The notes under the pieces are model-generated. The model made no database searches. It was not told the DNA's origin and saw only the letters and a list, made by a program, of their open reading frames with translations. Both the position numbers and the translations under genes were made by a program. DNA of 64,000 nucleotides from Lutraria lutraria (lineage: Eukaryota; Mollusca; Bivalvia; Venerida; Mactridae), in contig OZ026840.1 of the NCBI GenBank assembly GCA_964023205.1, forward strand, positions 34,885,336 to 34,949,335, read 5' to 3'. Below, piece after piece: positions 23,501-38,500 of the stretch. How positions within the stretch are numbered: the stretch's first letter is position 1; each line of letters opens with the position of its first letter.

Positions 23501-26500
23501 ACTCACAGCGGTGAGGGTTTTAGTGACTAGTAGTAAGAGACAATATAACCACTGGACCATGGAGGACCCTTTCATGTTAAGTATCACAGTAAACCTTCGA
23601 TATAAAGACCACATTCGGAACTAAAATATCGGTCTTAATACCGAGGCGGTCTCTTTAGCAAGTTGATGCAAAGAGAAATAATTTAAACTAAGCCAAATAA
23701 TAAATGGTTGTTATATTGTTATTCACATCAGAGTGGTCGCTAATGGTAGTTTAGTAGTATCTTATTTAAGATGCTAAACCCGCTCAGCTTTATAAGATTG
23801 TAAGTTCTAGGCTATCAACCCTTCTCAGTCTTGATGATTTAACAAATGCTGTTCTTTTTCAAATGATTAACAAAAAAGGGTACACACAAAATATACAACA
23901 GGGTTTATGTGAAACTGTGAATTACGGAATCCTGTTAGTGCCATGTCGAATGTCGTCCGTCGACCCACAAACGCGACGCACGACAACGCGATACGACAAT
24001 GCGACAACGCGATACGACAATGCGACAACGCGATACGACGCTCGACAATGCGATACGACATTCGTCCAAATGTCGTGATGTCGTATCGCGTTGTCGTGTG
24101 TCGCCTATGTGTCCATACCATGACATGCGACAACGCGATACGACAATGCGACAACGCGATATGACGCTCGACAACGCGATACGACATTTTGAAAATTGTC
24201 GTGCGTCGACCGGTGTTCACTTAAATAAATACCGCCGTTCGCTTCGATCGTTGCGACAATAAAATTTACTCGCACCTGACCTGAACAAAAGTCTAACACG
24301 CGCGGTAGGATGGCGTCTGCTAGTTTCTTATGTATGTTTTCTTATATTAACAAGGGTTGTTGATGAATTGTCATAATATGATATATAAGTAATTTTTGTG
24401 GTAGTTAATACATATGCTGGTTTCATTTGCGCGTGTGCGTTATTCTTTAACGTTTGTAATGAACAACTGAACGTTTTAATACGTGTATTGAAGAACAAAC
24501 ACAAAGATACAAAAGTAACTCCATTGGATAGAAATGTTTCCACGACGAAGCTGTATATTCTAAAGATGGCTGATTCCTGTATATTGACCTCATGAAAATA
24601 TATATTTATATATAGATATGCATTTGGCAGTCATCACTAGTTAATATAACTGTTAATGCAAACAAACTGCCAGTAATTAATCAGAAAACAACGAATTCGT
24701 TAATGTATAATGTAAACCAGCACATGTATTAACTACCACAAAAATTACTTATATATCATATTATGACAATTCATCAACAACCCTTGTCAATATAAGAAAA
24801 CATACATAAGAAACTAGCAGACGCCATCCTACCGCGCGTGTTAGACTTTTGTTCAGGTCAGGTGCGAGTAAATTTTATTGTCGCAACGATCGAAGCGAAC
24901 GGCGGTATTTATTTAAGTGAACACCGGTCGACGCACGACAATTTTCAAAATGTCGTATCGCGTTGTCGAGCGTCGTATCGCGTTGTCGCATTGTCGTATC
25001 GCGTTGTCGCATGTCATGGTATGGACGCATAGGCGACACACGACAACGCGATACGACATCACGACATTTGGACGAATGTCGTATCGCATTGTCGAGCGTC
25101 GTGTCGCATTGTCGAGCGTCGTATCGCGTTGTCGTGCGTCGCATGTCGCTGAAATGCTGGACACGACGCACGACAACGCGATACGACAATGCGACAACGC
25201 GATACGACGCTCGACAACGCGATACGACATTGTAATATATCGTGCCAAAATTGGCCACTCGACATCACGACATTTTGACAAATGTCGTATCGCATTGTCG
25301 TCCGTCGTGTCGCATTGTCGAGCGTCGTATCGCGTTGTCGCATTGTCGTATCGCGTTGTCGCATTGTCGTATCGCGTTGTCGTGCGTCGCGTTTGTGGGG
25401 CGACGGACGACATTCGACATGGCACTAACAGGATTCCGTAGTAACCGGTGTGGGGAGTTTGATTTATTGAATGAGTTCATGTCAGGTAAATATTGAAGGT
25501 TGAATGTTTAAACTGCGGCTTACGAATAATAATTCGAGTCGCTAAATACGAACGAAAATTACTGGATACGTGCTTTTAAAAAATACAGTTTAAGAGTTCC
25601 TTTTACGCCAGATTATTTAGAATTACATAATCACGTCTGAATTTCATGCAACATCGGGTTAACTATAAGTCATATAGGTCTTACTCTACTGTGTCAGGGC
25701 CTTTTTAATTTGAGTGACCCTCATTGTGTTCAATGCGACGATGTTCTGTTGTGTTAAAACCAGAAGAATCAATGTTTGTGTTTACTGTTACTGAAGTGTT
25801 GGTCACCAGTTTGTGTACAATAAAGAGTTTTTAATGCATTTAAATTGTCTTCAATTAATGTGCTAATCGTTAAACTTTCCAATATCAGGCTTTTTTTTTA
25901 TTTTAAAATTTTAGCAAAGGGACTATAGTAAAGCCCTAGCGTATGTCATTTATCTACATGCATATGACCTGCATTACAATATGAATGAAAAATCGGTCCG
26001 TAATTTCAAATGTTAATAATATTTGTATGGGCTCGAACGATGTGGGTACACATTTCTCTCTTTGGCCTCGTATGGTAAAAATCAAGTCCGACAGTACTTT
26101 CAGTACTTTGATTATACACGTATGCATAGCACACGAAAAGCTTGAATAAAGAACCGAATCATTTTCCTTGTCAAAGTCGCTATAGATTTTAATATGTTTT
26201 GGTTTTTTTAACAAGTCGGTCCTTTCAAAGCCAACCGACCTTTTTAAGGATGTCCTGATTGTAGAATTATTTGGACATTTTTACAGAGCGCTTGTGGTAC
26301 CGTGAAAAGTAAAGGTAACTTAAAGGTTCAGTATTTTTTCAATGAAACAAAACTAATGTAGACTAGAACTTAATACATTCTTAGTACGACACATTACTTA
26401 TTAAGGAACGACATTATAAACTGCTTTAGGCAAAGCACGCGTTGTTTGTTCATATCATTATACCGGAATTCATCTTTGCCTATTATCACCACTTATACAA

Positions 26501-29500
26501 GACGATTCGTCGTATCTATTACAGAACTGATATTTTCACGAAGGACGCCATCTCCTTGATTCATTTCTCGCTAGCAGTTTGCACCATTTGATTACAACTA
26601 AACCATTCACCAGTAGGTTAGTTTACAAAATAATTTATAAAAACATAGCATCCCCTTTTGATTGTTTGTCGCAACTGCTTAATTCTGAAAGCATATATGA
26701 TTGGATTGATCCCAGAGTTAAATATCGAGAAGGTTACGATAAGGAACTTAGTCTCCCTACTTAAAGAATCTTCTTGGAGATTTTCAAGTATAAAACATGT
26801 GATCAGTGGAGTTAAACAAATATTGAGAAAAATCAAAACCAGTCCTACAGTCACTAAAATCTTGGAATGTTTGCTGTCTTGAGTACGATTGCTTCTAGTT
26901 GTGCCACCTTGTAAACCTAGAGGTTGCCTATCCGAATGACGTGTCAGATTGTTTCCTTTTACGAAATGAACTTTGTTCGATGATTTGTCCACGGAGTCTA
27001 GTTTGTGGCATGCATCATGATCCATTGTCTGGCGACTACATGAGGGTATATTTGCATGGCTGTCGAGGATTGCGTTGTCTTTAATTGCACTTCGCTTTTC
27101 GGGTAACACGGAAAATTCTTGTTTCTCAATTTTTGCTGATAGTTGCTGTATATTATCCTCACTAGAATGTGTCGAATTAATTGATTGATGTTGTGGTACT
27201 TTTAACATATTGTCCGTTTTTGATTCAATAAACTTTGGTCCATGAAATATTTTTAGTTGTTTTGGTACAGATTCATTCGTTCTGGTAGTTGAAGTCGTAT
27301 TCAGCTGACTTGTATTTGGGGGTCGGAGGGTTTCGACTTTAACCCAAGTATGCCGTAATTTCAAGTAAATCGATAAATACATAATGTTGATAACTATTTG
27401 TGGTGTGAGCAAAGACATGGCGTATATCGAAAGCGCGAGACTGTATCTACCTTGAAATAAAAATTTCAAAGAGCAAACGTTAAGTGTCGAACCCCATCTG
27501 CCAAAGACAATGGGCGGGATAAGACCGAATATAAGGGCAACGAGCCAGGCTATCAATACTTGTATCATAGTATTTCTTATTGTCACTCCCGCATGCCGTG
27601 ATGATGATTTAAGACGAAAAAATACTGTTACAAACCTATGTAAACAAATACAAAATATATGATAAAAACTAGCAATTAGGGCAGATCCGTAGAAGATAAA
27701 CACTGTTAAGCACATTCCATTAGACTTGAACGAACTTGGTATCTGATAATTTAGTGCCATCACGAAAGATGAAAATCCAACTAGCAAATCTGTGAAACTT
27801 AAACTCAGAACTTGTGCATTCATTGCATTCTTCTTCATGTCTTTGCTTACAGCGAAACAAATGACAACTGCACCGTTTAAAAGAATGATCCATGCACTTA
27901 TTGTAAACATTGCACCGGCAACAATACTATTTGTTTTTTCATTCTCCGGCTCGTTGTCATCACATATGGTCGCATTTGTAATGTTTTGAAAGAAACTACA
28001 TTCCGTTGCATTCATTCTAATTCACCAAGTGATTGTTAACGAAGGAAAAAGTCTTTAAAACATGCAGAAAGTCTCAAGTGATAAAAAATGAACGTACATG
28101 TCTATGTATAAGATTCCCACGCGTTCCTTTTGTTTTGAAGCACATGTACGCAAAGTCATTATTCATACGCGCTTATAAATATGCTTCGGTCTAAATTGGT
28201 TGGATGCACCGCATTAACTATAAAATCGTTGAGAAGTGGCGTTGAACTCGCAGAAACAAAGCTTTATAATAATCACGCCAAGGCACAGCGGATAAACTGA
28301 TACAGAAAGTTTATTTCATCACTATTTATATCAATGTACAGCTAGGTGTATTGACTGTTTCTCTTCTTGTCATTTCTTGACCAGTGACCCAAGGCCCGTT
28401 CGATTGGTCAAACGGAAGAGCTGCTGGAAGGCAGAGATCTTCCAAACTGTTCGATCGGTCGTTTTCTAAATTTAGAAGCTCTTCTATCTATTCCGCCCGA
28501 TGGCCAAGTGACCAAACAGTGTGGCCTAGAGATATCAAAGCACTGAGAGTACTGTCAGGAACGAAGTTTACATGTGTTCGATGAAACCAGCCTTAAACAA
28601 TTAAAGACCTGTCTCTGTCGAGAATTTGATGAACAGTTCACAAAATGTTCATCAGTTTATCCATGAATTGTTCATGAATTTATTAATGACCTACAAATTG
28701 GACATGAAGTCTGCAATGTATACTTACACAACAAGTGGTTCTATTTATCAGCACGGATGAGAGGCGTTACTGTTTTGTCACTACAAAAGTGGTGTATACC
28801 TGTAGGAACTCCGTTCCTAAAAATACCATTAGAAAACTAATGTTATAACCCAAAACAAAACAAAATTTAAAACATTAAATGTTTTTTTTATTTAATTATA
28901 AAACGATGCATATTTTCTTCAAACAGCATAGCATATACTATCAACGATAAAATACGACAGGTAGCATTTTTTAATTCTTAAAACCACGGCTGCAATTGCG
29001 TTCGATTGGGTTTCTCTTCCAAGCTCATTCTCTTCTTACAACCGTCCAATCGAACCGGCCTCTAATCATTATCGCTGGTTCTCTCTTCCTGAGTAATGGT
29101 GGCAATACAATCACAAATACTTGAGCGCTGTCGGATCTAGCTCCCCGAGATGCTATGTTCGCAAACGGTTTCGTACAAAGCTCTCTAATCGCCAAATAGA
29201 GCCTTTTTATAAGAAGTTGTGTTCGGAGTAGTTAATGCTCTGATGCAAGGTAAAATTCATTAAATGTTTAACGATGATACATTCGTTGTATACACAAACA
29301 CATGGCGACATGATTAAACTTCGATGTTAAGGTTGACTGTAACAAGGATAATGTTATCATATATATCTAATCATGTCACTGTTTAACGATGGTTTCATAA
29401 GGAGATTAGTCGTTAAATAGCTTTGCTGCATAAATTCTTTATACATGAAATTGTGAACTAATTTGTGGTAAGAAACAGTATAACTAAGGTAATCGTACGT

Positions 29501-32500
29501 TCATGCTACGTAAAAGGATACTGAAGATCAGTTTGATTATGCGGAGGTAAAGTTGACAGATACATGAAGTTTTAATTGGAATCCTAGTATATGCTCACTG
29601 ACTAAGGGTCAAACAATGTTCAAGGTGGCCATTAATACTAGTAGTCAATGTTTTCTTGTTGACACTTTTTCATTTTCGTATGAACTATATCACCGATTTT
29701 AAAGAAGACTTACCAACCCTAGTTTATGGTTCAAATGTTCAAAACTGCTAAAAAATGAAATGATAATTTCATGTAAGTTGTTACAGTTTTTAATGCAATA
29801 ATTACCAGAATATAAAACAAAATTCCTCCTTCAAACAATTATATTTGAACATTAGAAAAGCATTGTTGTAAATACTGGTCATGTATACATCTCACTAAAC
29901 GACTGTTTGAAAGTTTGATACACTCAGACATCGATTAGATACGAAAACCAAGATTATTAAGTAACTCATTTAAAGATAATGATCATTTATTTATCCGATT
30001 TTCCTGTACATTATGCATGTTATGAAGTTAAAACATCAAATAATCAGTATTGACTATATAATTCTGTACCAATATTTTTATCCTTCGTATTTATCTCATT
30101 ATAATGAAAGGGTAAATTTACCGTGTAGGGAGTGATTAATAGTTTGTTGGCGTACACCAGCTTGTCGTGTGAATTTGGGAAAACCGAAATCAAATATTTT
30201 CCGGTAACAAAACTTCATTACCGAAATCAAACAGTGGTGTATGTGACTATTTTTCATTATCAAATATAATAATATATCATATGGCAAAATTCCTGAGGAC
30301 AGTTTTGTCGTAAAATGATTTAATTCAACTTTGTCAATTTTCATTATCCTAGTTACAGAGTTACTTCCCTTAGTTCTCTTACCAATAACTTAATAATCAT
30401 CGTCTTAAATAATTCATCCGTACATACAGATTTGCAAGTTTCTTTGCAAATTATATTATTTAACTGACTATTTCTCATTATACGTTGCACGTGTGTTATA
30501 TGATTATGGTAGTTTTTACTACGTATAATGTCCAGTTGTTATTTTATAATGCTAGTTCGTTCTTGTATGAGGCTTGTTTGTTATAATATAATCTTCATTT
30601 TCTATTATAAAATGTGATAATTGAACATAATATAGCTATATTCTCGATCATATGAATGAATTAGATGTTGGGAATATTGCTTACAATTATGTTGTATCAA
30701 AAGTAAGTGCACATTCCCATGCCTCTTTCAACGTGACCACATCATTTTTTTTCTATTTTGGCTGACAATGTGGATTTCATCGAATCAGAAGTATTCGCTG
30801 GAAATCACAGTACATCCCGACCATAAAATTTGAGCCATGACGGAAGAATACACTAAAACACCTGGGGGATGTGGATATGTTATTGAATAAAAGGCATTAA
30901 CGGATAATATATAAGACTAATTTAGCATGATGTGTTTAGTAAGTGTTGTTGGCGTATTGGATAGAACGTACGTAATCACTATGAGCCAACAGCATGAGTT
31001 CAATTCCAGATTGCAGTCTCCTTTTTTTCGGGACATACTTTTTTCTTTTTTTAATATTTCTTTGTTTTATTTAAATACATTCATATTTCACAATACAGTT
31101 CAGTTCACAGATCTACTTCACTCGCTGTGTCTGTCGATGACCCTTCACTGAAGTTGTATCTGTCTCTGAGTCAGACAGGGAGTCTGAATCAAACATATTC
31201 TTTTTAGCACATCAAACTTTTTTACTTCAAGAACTCAAAATTTATGATGATAAAATTTATTTAAAACACTTTGATCATAGCAACTTTACACAAAAAATAC
31301 ACTCAAGGAAAAACATGCATTATAAGAGGGCTGGTGACTGGAATTGAACTCGGACTTCATTCAATACGACATATTGAGCTAAGGCGCTCTACCTATTGTG
31401 CCAGCATTACAGTCATCATTGTGCTGATTAAATTTATTTTATCAATATGTTTTAGTCAGATTTGTTCCGAATATCCACATCCCCTAATTTGACTTAGTGG
31501 ACTACTCCGAATAATTTCGTCACGGCTCAAAACTCATGGTCGAGCTATACGGGTCAAAACATCTATATGCAAAGGCAAACGAGAAACCGCTCCAGTACAG
31601 GTGGTAAAGGTGGCCATGACAAATCTTTATCAGAATATCATGTTTTGTCCCTAGTCGAAAAATTAACTGCTTTGTTTACAAACATCTTCGAAAGTCAATC
31701 GACTGTGAACGCCATAGCAACCACAATTGAAACTTTAAACTAACTTGGTATACAACAAAAACCAATCAGTACAGGACAGTATACATTTATTTAAATTTCG
31801 TACTGCAAACCATAAACTACCAACATCATTGATGGGACCGAAACCCCAGTGACTAAATAAAAGAAAATGTACTTTGTGTAATCAGAATACTATTGGCTCA
31901 GAAATACACTACCTCCTTGGATGCAACTTTTTAGAATACCAAGGAATGCATGCTTAAGGAATTATCACAATCTTGAAATCCAAAATGATTATACATTCAT
32001 AAAATTGTTAACTTCGGCGTCGGAAAATACCCTTATTGCCGTAAGTAAAATGGCCAAAAATATTATAAAAAAAGTTTAAAATGTAACACCAATGTCCCCA
32101 TTTCTCATCCTATACTCGTATGTCTATATAATACCATGTTTCTGTTTGTGATTCGGTTTTACTCTTGCTATCGTCGTGTTGTATTTTCTTTTTTTTCTCT
32201 TCCATTGAAAAAAGAAATAAATTGTACATGTATATTTTAACTAGAGATTCTTCAAAGATCTATGTATATGAAAATATGTGTATGAGTGTGTGTGTGTATG
32301 CAAGTGTGTATGTATATATGTATGTATATGTTTTCATATGTGTATGTAGTAATTATGTGCGTGTATATATGTATATGTGAATGTATGTATGTATAATATA
32401 ATTATAAAATGTATGCAATTATACATGTGTAATTATGTAGGTATACATGTATTCGTTTATATGTATATACTAAGCATCATTAGCCTTAAATTTCATTCTT

Positions 32501-35500
32501 CTACCTTATCAAACACAGTATAGAATTTATGTATTTCTCACCACGCTCTTATTAGTATTATCGTTTCAATTTCCCTTTCCTGGCATAAGCATTTTCCCAT
32601 CAACTGCTTGTTGAATTTTTTCTGTCAAACTTTGAAATCTTCTTTTTGCTTATTCAACTGTCTACTTTTTATCAGTTGTACGAGTATAATTATCTGTTTA
32701 TCATCAAATTTCTTATTTCCAAAAATGTGTTATGTAACAATCCCACGTTGTACCTTGTACCTGGGTGAAATAAGGATGTGTTCTGTTCTGTTCATTATAT
32801 GATGTGACTTTGCGATTATACCATACTATTAAAGTCCCATAATCATATACATTTATCGGTCCTAACAGTTTCTGTTTATTCTATAATAGAGGAATCCGGT
32901 GTGTTTTCCTCCCGTGCATACTTTGTAGCAACAAAAAATGTTTCGTATTTTTTTCAATATCATTGAAAAAAAAAACACTATTTATAGAACAGCTGTGTTT
33001 TCCCGCAGTCATATTATGCACACGGCATAAAGTGACGTCACGCGCTCTATATATTTCAAGTTTACAAAAGCAAAATACACAGCGAAATGAGTGTTTTTAG
33101 AAGAAAAAGGGCTTGTTTCGTCGGTAATAATTATCTTGGGATAATATCAGCAAATGTTTGTTTTTTTACATATATATTTTGTTGCAAAAAGCTCATGGGG
33201 CATTAACCTTGCTATCACCCTCATATTATTTCTTAATTATATGATGGTTGATTATTATAACCTGTCTATTTTAATTATGACCTACGAACATTAATTTTAT
33301 AATTATACTATAACTCATTGCACCTTTGCGATGCTGATAAGGCTTTGTACAATGCTAATTTGCAATTGTTCGATCCTTATTTGCTATAACACCCTACTTA
33401 CTGACTAGGGTAATATGTTTATTTGCAAAAGTATTATGGATAAAGATAATACAGAACAGAACAGAACAGATAAACAGAAACAGAAAATATGAAACAAGTT
33501 GTGTAACCGTAATGTTAACGGTTGATTTGGTACTACGGTACAAAATTCACTAATTACTTAATTGAGGTCCATTTCTTAAATATTATATGATTCGGTCAGG
33601 CAGTTTACGAAGTTAACTACATATTATGTTTTGTTCGTTTGTTTTGTTGTCTTGAATTCAAGTTCTCTAACCTTCTCTCTAAGTCGAAATAATGTTTTCA
33701 TCTTATGTAAAGATGAATTATGGCAGCATCAGAATAAAACAGTGAATTGCGTCTAAAGTTGGTGTACTTTTTAGTTTTCATGCAGTGCCAAATGTTCAGG
33801 AAGACATTTTATAAGAGTGTTGCGCTCATATCTGCTGAATTAATATAATTCGAGTATCCATGTAATCGCATTTATTAAAACAAGCTTAAATATGTACTAA
33901 TAATGCAATCAATATATATGTACTCATATACGAAATAACATTAATTAATTAACAGACAATACGTCAGTAGAAATTATGAAACAAATAATAATTTGGCCGA
34001 ACTATACGAGTTACGCTTTACAAATTACCTGTAATCATTTATGTACATTTTCTAAAACTTTATAATGGTTCCGTTTTTATTAAGGCCTGTTGAATAATCG
34101 TTATTTTTATTGTCACTTTTAAATTTTAAAATTCATAATTGTATAGAGAAAACAGAAAATCATATTAATGAAAATAAAGTTAATGAATTCCACCATCGTA
34201 TATTAAAATGTGCATATTATAAAATGGCGAATCAAGTCTAAAATTAGCATCGTATAACTATAACTTCAAATAACCAACATATATTGAGAAACAAGCAGCA
34301 TATATAATGGCACACTATCATAATATAATGAACATGTACACCATACAGTAAATTATTATTGTTGGCATCATGAAATGACATATTCACAGCGTATAATGAC
34401 AAACAGTCATCGTATAATGAACAAGAAAAACTATAACAAAACGTTATAGGTAGACGAATAACAAGAAGCATATTGGTTTATGTTTTTTGAATGAAGTTGC
34501 TTTTTTCATATTGACTGTATATTTTATTCAATCCTCCATTATGCTGGCGTCACACTGTCCCGAAGTTGACAGCAGATGTCCACACGAATGTGGAATTTTG
34601 AACTTCGCGCGAAATTGGCCCCGATCCTAGTCAACAGCCGAATCAAGTGCGATGCCTTTCGAAGATCACACGATGGCACCCGAACCGCACACGAAGGCAG
34701 AACGAAGATTTGAATTTTTATTTAGATGTTTACCTGCAGGACACACGAAGGTTCCACGATTGCTAGACGACGTCGTATTGAGAGTATTCGAACCAGCTCA
34801 CGAAGGCGTCATGTGACCTCACGATGGTAAAAATCTTCGACTGACGGTGGGAAATTTAATTGGTGAATGGTCGATTTAATTAACATGCCACTCAAGTCAT
34901 AGAGAAATAGGGGAAATAGGCTGCTCGGTAAATGAGTTAAGAATAGGAAAACATAGGCTACTGAGTAGACTTCACTGAGCCTCCAACCACAGAGAGGGGC
35001 ATAAAATCAATGCAAAGATACTTGTATTCTGCATCGACCAGGGCCATGGGGACAATGAGAAGAAGCCCTTGTAGTTACTGTAGACAGACCCACTGTTCCA
35101 AGGACAGGTGACCACCACGTGCTTGCCATTCAAAGCACCACGTCAGTGTGGAAATTGTCATTTCTTCTCGAACTACTCAGCAACGGCGGTTAACTTTTCA
35201 GTTGTAGTAGGACACTGGATCACTTCAGCAATAAACTTCACATACTTCATTTATAATAAGGGATATGGTGTTTGTACAAGTTGGAGGACACGCTGGGATA
35301 GTTGTAACCGCCGGCTAGATGTCGCAGGGTGATAGGCTGAGACTGAGAGGGAGAGGCTTTCTGTACCATGTGTCCTTCTCTTCAGTGCGACCTTAGCCAA
35401 ACCAAATCGTAAAGGCCCCCGGAGAAGCTTATGAAGAAGGCATTCCTACCTTCTGTCCTCAGCTCCATTAGAAGAGTGCTACAGATAAACTTCACAACAA

Positions 35501-38500
35501 ATAAGTATTTAGCTCGATTTGTTGTGAAGTTTATCTGTAGAAATATATATTACGCTGTAACGCTGCTGGGCTGCCAACTTCACAAAAAGAAAAAAATGAA
35601 AAAATGTGTAAGTTCTCATCTAATGAACGTTAAAGGAATAAAATCGAATTATATCATCGATTCGTAAGTGTTTAGCCGGATTTCTTGTGCATTTTATATG
35701 TTTGACTATAATAGTCCGCTATGCGGCCGCTACACTGCCAGATTGACAAAATCGATAAAAATCGTATTTTTTTCTTCTAATAAACATGACAACAACGTAA
35801 TGTTATTACTTCATGCGTTTTTAAGTTTTTGCATGATTTGTTGTGCGGTTTAACTGTAGGAATATATTAGGCTGCTAGGCTGCTGGGCTGCTAATTTCAC
35901 GCTGCTGGGCTGCTAACTTCACGCTGCTGGGCTGCTAGACTGCTGGGCTGCTAACTTCACGCTGCTGGGCTGCTAGGCTGCTGGGCTGCCAACTTCACGC
36001 TGCTGGGCTGCTAGGCTGCTGGGCTACCAACTTCACGGACTTTAAATACGGACGGGTCATATGAATTACCCTCGAGTCTTTACTATTTACTAGTATACAA
36101 TCATAAAACAAATTTAAGTCACATAACCAATTCTTCATCGTGTCAAAAAAAAAATTCTATAAAAACAATAAAAACATACGTCAACTGCTTGCATTCCTTA
36201 TGGAGGAAGATTCTAATCTCACTAGAAACGAAGCCAAAGATGAAGTTTTTGAAAATATCAGAAGTGCTTATAGAACCATTTTAATGAACATTTTTAGCTC
36301 TAAACATATTTGGTTTGACGCTATGAAGCGAGATCCTATCTATAAAGCTATAAAGAAGACGGTTTGTAAACTTATCGACACGGAGGACTATGAGGAGGAG
36401 GAAGCTGTAAGATACGCCATCCTTAAGCGGCGATTTCTTTTCGATAAAGTGTTGGACAGTTACACCAGTCCCAAGCTGGAAGAAGAAAATGATGATGAAA
36501 ACGAGGATTCGGATCTGTAAGAAACAATATGTTTAACGGGCGTATTCTTTTATCTTAAGCAATTCAAAAAGTGATTTTCAAAGTTTTTGATTCGAATTTT
36601 AACCTCGCAAGAACTACAAACAATCGAGATTTCACTGAGAGACCTTGTCGTTATTGAAGATGAATTGCTGAAATTTGGACCTCAGCTTCACGCCATGTTA
36701 GCAAAAGATGTAAAAGAAATTTATTAGTTTCAAATAACATTCAATTCAAGCAAAATTATCACATTTATGAAACTACATTAATTTTGTATTGTGAAAAAGT
36801 TAAGTGGCATCAAAGGAACTGGAGAGCCTGAGGATGAAAAAATGAAAATGAATTCTTATTACACGATTACTTATTGGATTCACTTGTGCTATTACATGTA
36901 GTATTGTAGACATGCATATTCAAGAACATGTTTGCTTACAATGTTTTTAAAGTTGATACGTTCATATATAATCTAAAACAAATACTACAAGTAAATACAT
37001 TAAATGTAACAATTTTTCTTGTTATACATGTATTTATTATAACTTATATTTCATTCAGTAAACGATTTATATATAGTTGTATGTATACTTGTTTATAGAT
37101 AGATGTTGTGTTCGAATAAAATATTTGATTCAGTAAAGTCTTCGTGACGTTTTTCTTATCATACATTGTGATGTTTTATCAGAACTATAGTACAATACAC
37201 AAACCCGAAGTTGACATATTTAACACATTACCGTACTTATGTGATGTCTTGTGGTGTAACGTTGTTACTTTACAGAACAGTACAATTTAATGATGTGATG
37301 TACAAACTAAAAGGTTTCACACTCAACACACATTAGCAATTCTATGAGATACAAAGTAATGTTATTATACACAAATCAATGCAAAGACAGCAGACAATTA
37401 CATAAGATTTAATTCCCGCTGTGTCTATGCACTTACATTTATCTGAACAAGAACATAACTTAATGGCCGAATGAGAATGAATTCCGCTACAGTACACTGT
37501 TATTATAATGAGATATCAATAAATATTGAGATGTTTTTATAACTTAATTTATAGTTTGTAAAATCGTTTTGATCGTTTGTACACTCAGCACTGATTACTA
37601 ATGATATTCGTTGAAATATACATAATAACGATATATTTCATTTCAAAGAATGAGAAACGCGTCATATATTTCATTAATAAACATTTATTATAATTACAAT
37701 TCTATGTAACGTTATTCTAACTAACGCAAACATATTTACATTGATATCTACCTACTAAGTTGGAATTAAAATGTATAAAAATCTACAAATAAAACAACAA
37801 CATTTTCAAACTAAAATTTTCGCAGTTTTAAATCGATGTCGAGGTTCTTTCAATAGAGAATAAGAATCTTGATTATTCAACCATTTTCTGATGAAGTGAA
37901 CAGTAAACACACCTGGACATTTTTCCTGCAGGGATAAACATAGCTTCTTCGGTCCACTGTATACACTGACATGCTACTATTGAAAGAATAGTCATGTAAA
38001 ATTGATTATTTCTGTTGTTTGTCCATATTCAGTCTTGCACTGGGTAAAAATATTTTCCCAAGTTTGAAAGCTTCTTATAGTCTTACTGTGTACTGATTAA
38101 TGATAAATTTCAGTTGTTGTTTTTTATATTAATTGAAGTATTGTTCTTCTTATACCCTAAGCTTATATTTGGTTAGCAAATTTGTTTGTTGAGTTGCTCA
38201 TCATTAGCTTGTTTCTGACGAACATTCAACTTCTGTATAATGCATTATCAAGAGAATGCCAGATTCGATTATGAATGTTAAATTTTTGCTTGCTTAAAAA
38301 GATAGCACTTCAATGTTGGCATTGAATTGTGTTAGTTTGCTTTTTACACAACGTTCAAGATGTTCAGTATCTTTCAAAACGCTCATTAAGATTCATAATG
38401 CTTTGATAGACATGTGAAAGAGTTTATCGATATTAAACCAACTTCAGAAGGTTTCGATTTCTAAAATACGCGCCAAAATAAGCCACACATTGCTCTTCGT

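Noticed and set aside
23950..25400. Regular short repeats resembling a CRISPR array
   Set aside because: Units are contiguous without unique spacers, occur in both orientations, and the host is an animal genome.
24875..25441. Long overlapping frames (up to 174 codons) rich in SRCR, DNAIR and YRVV words on both strands
   Set aside because: They are translations of the short satellite unit in the foldback arms; all six frames open together and mirror each other across the palindrome.
33033..33060. CRE plus TATA as a promoter of a local gene
   Set aside because: No gene follows; the sequence is part of a MITE present in two copies. Kept only as a property of the element.
36605..36727. Second exon of the 36140 ORF
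   Set aside because: The available donor (GTAAGA at about 36518) is phase 2 and no acceptor giving the matching phase was found.
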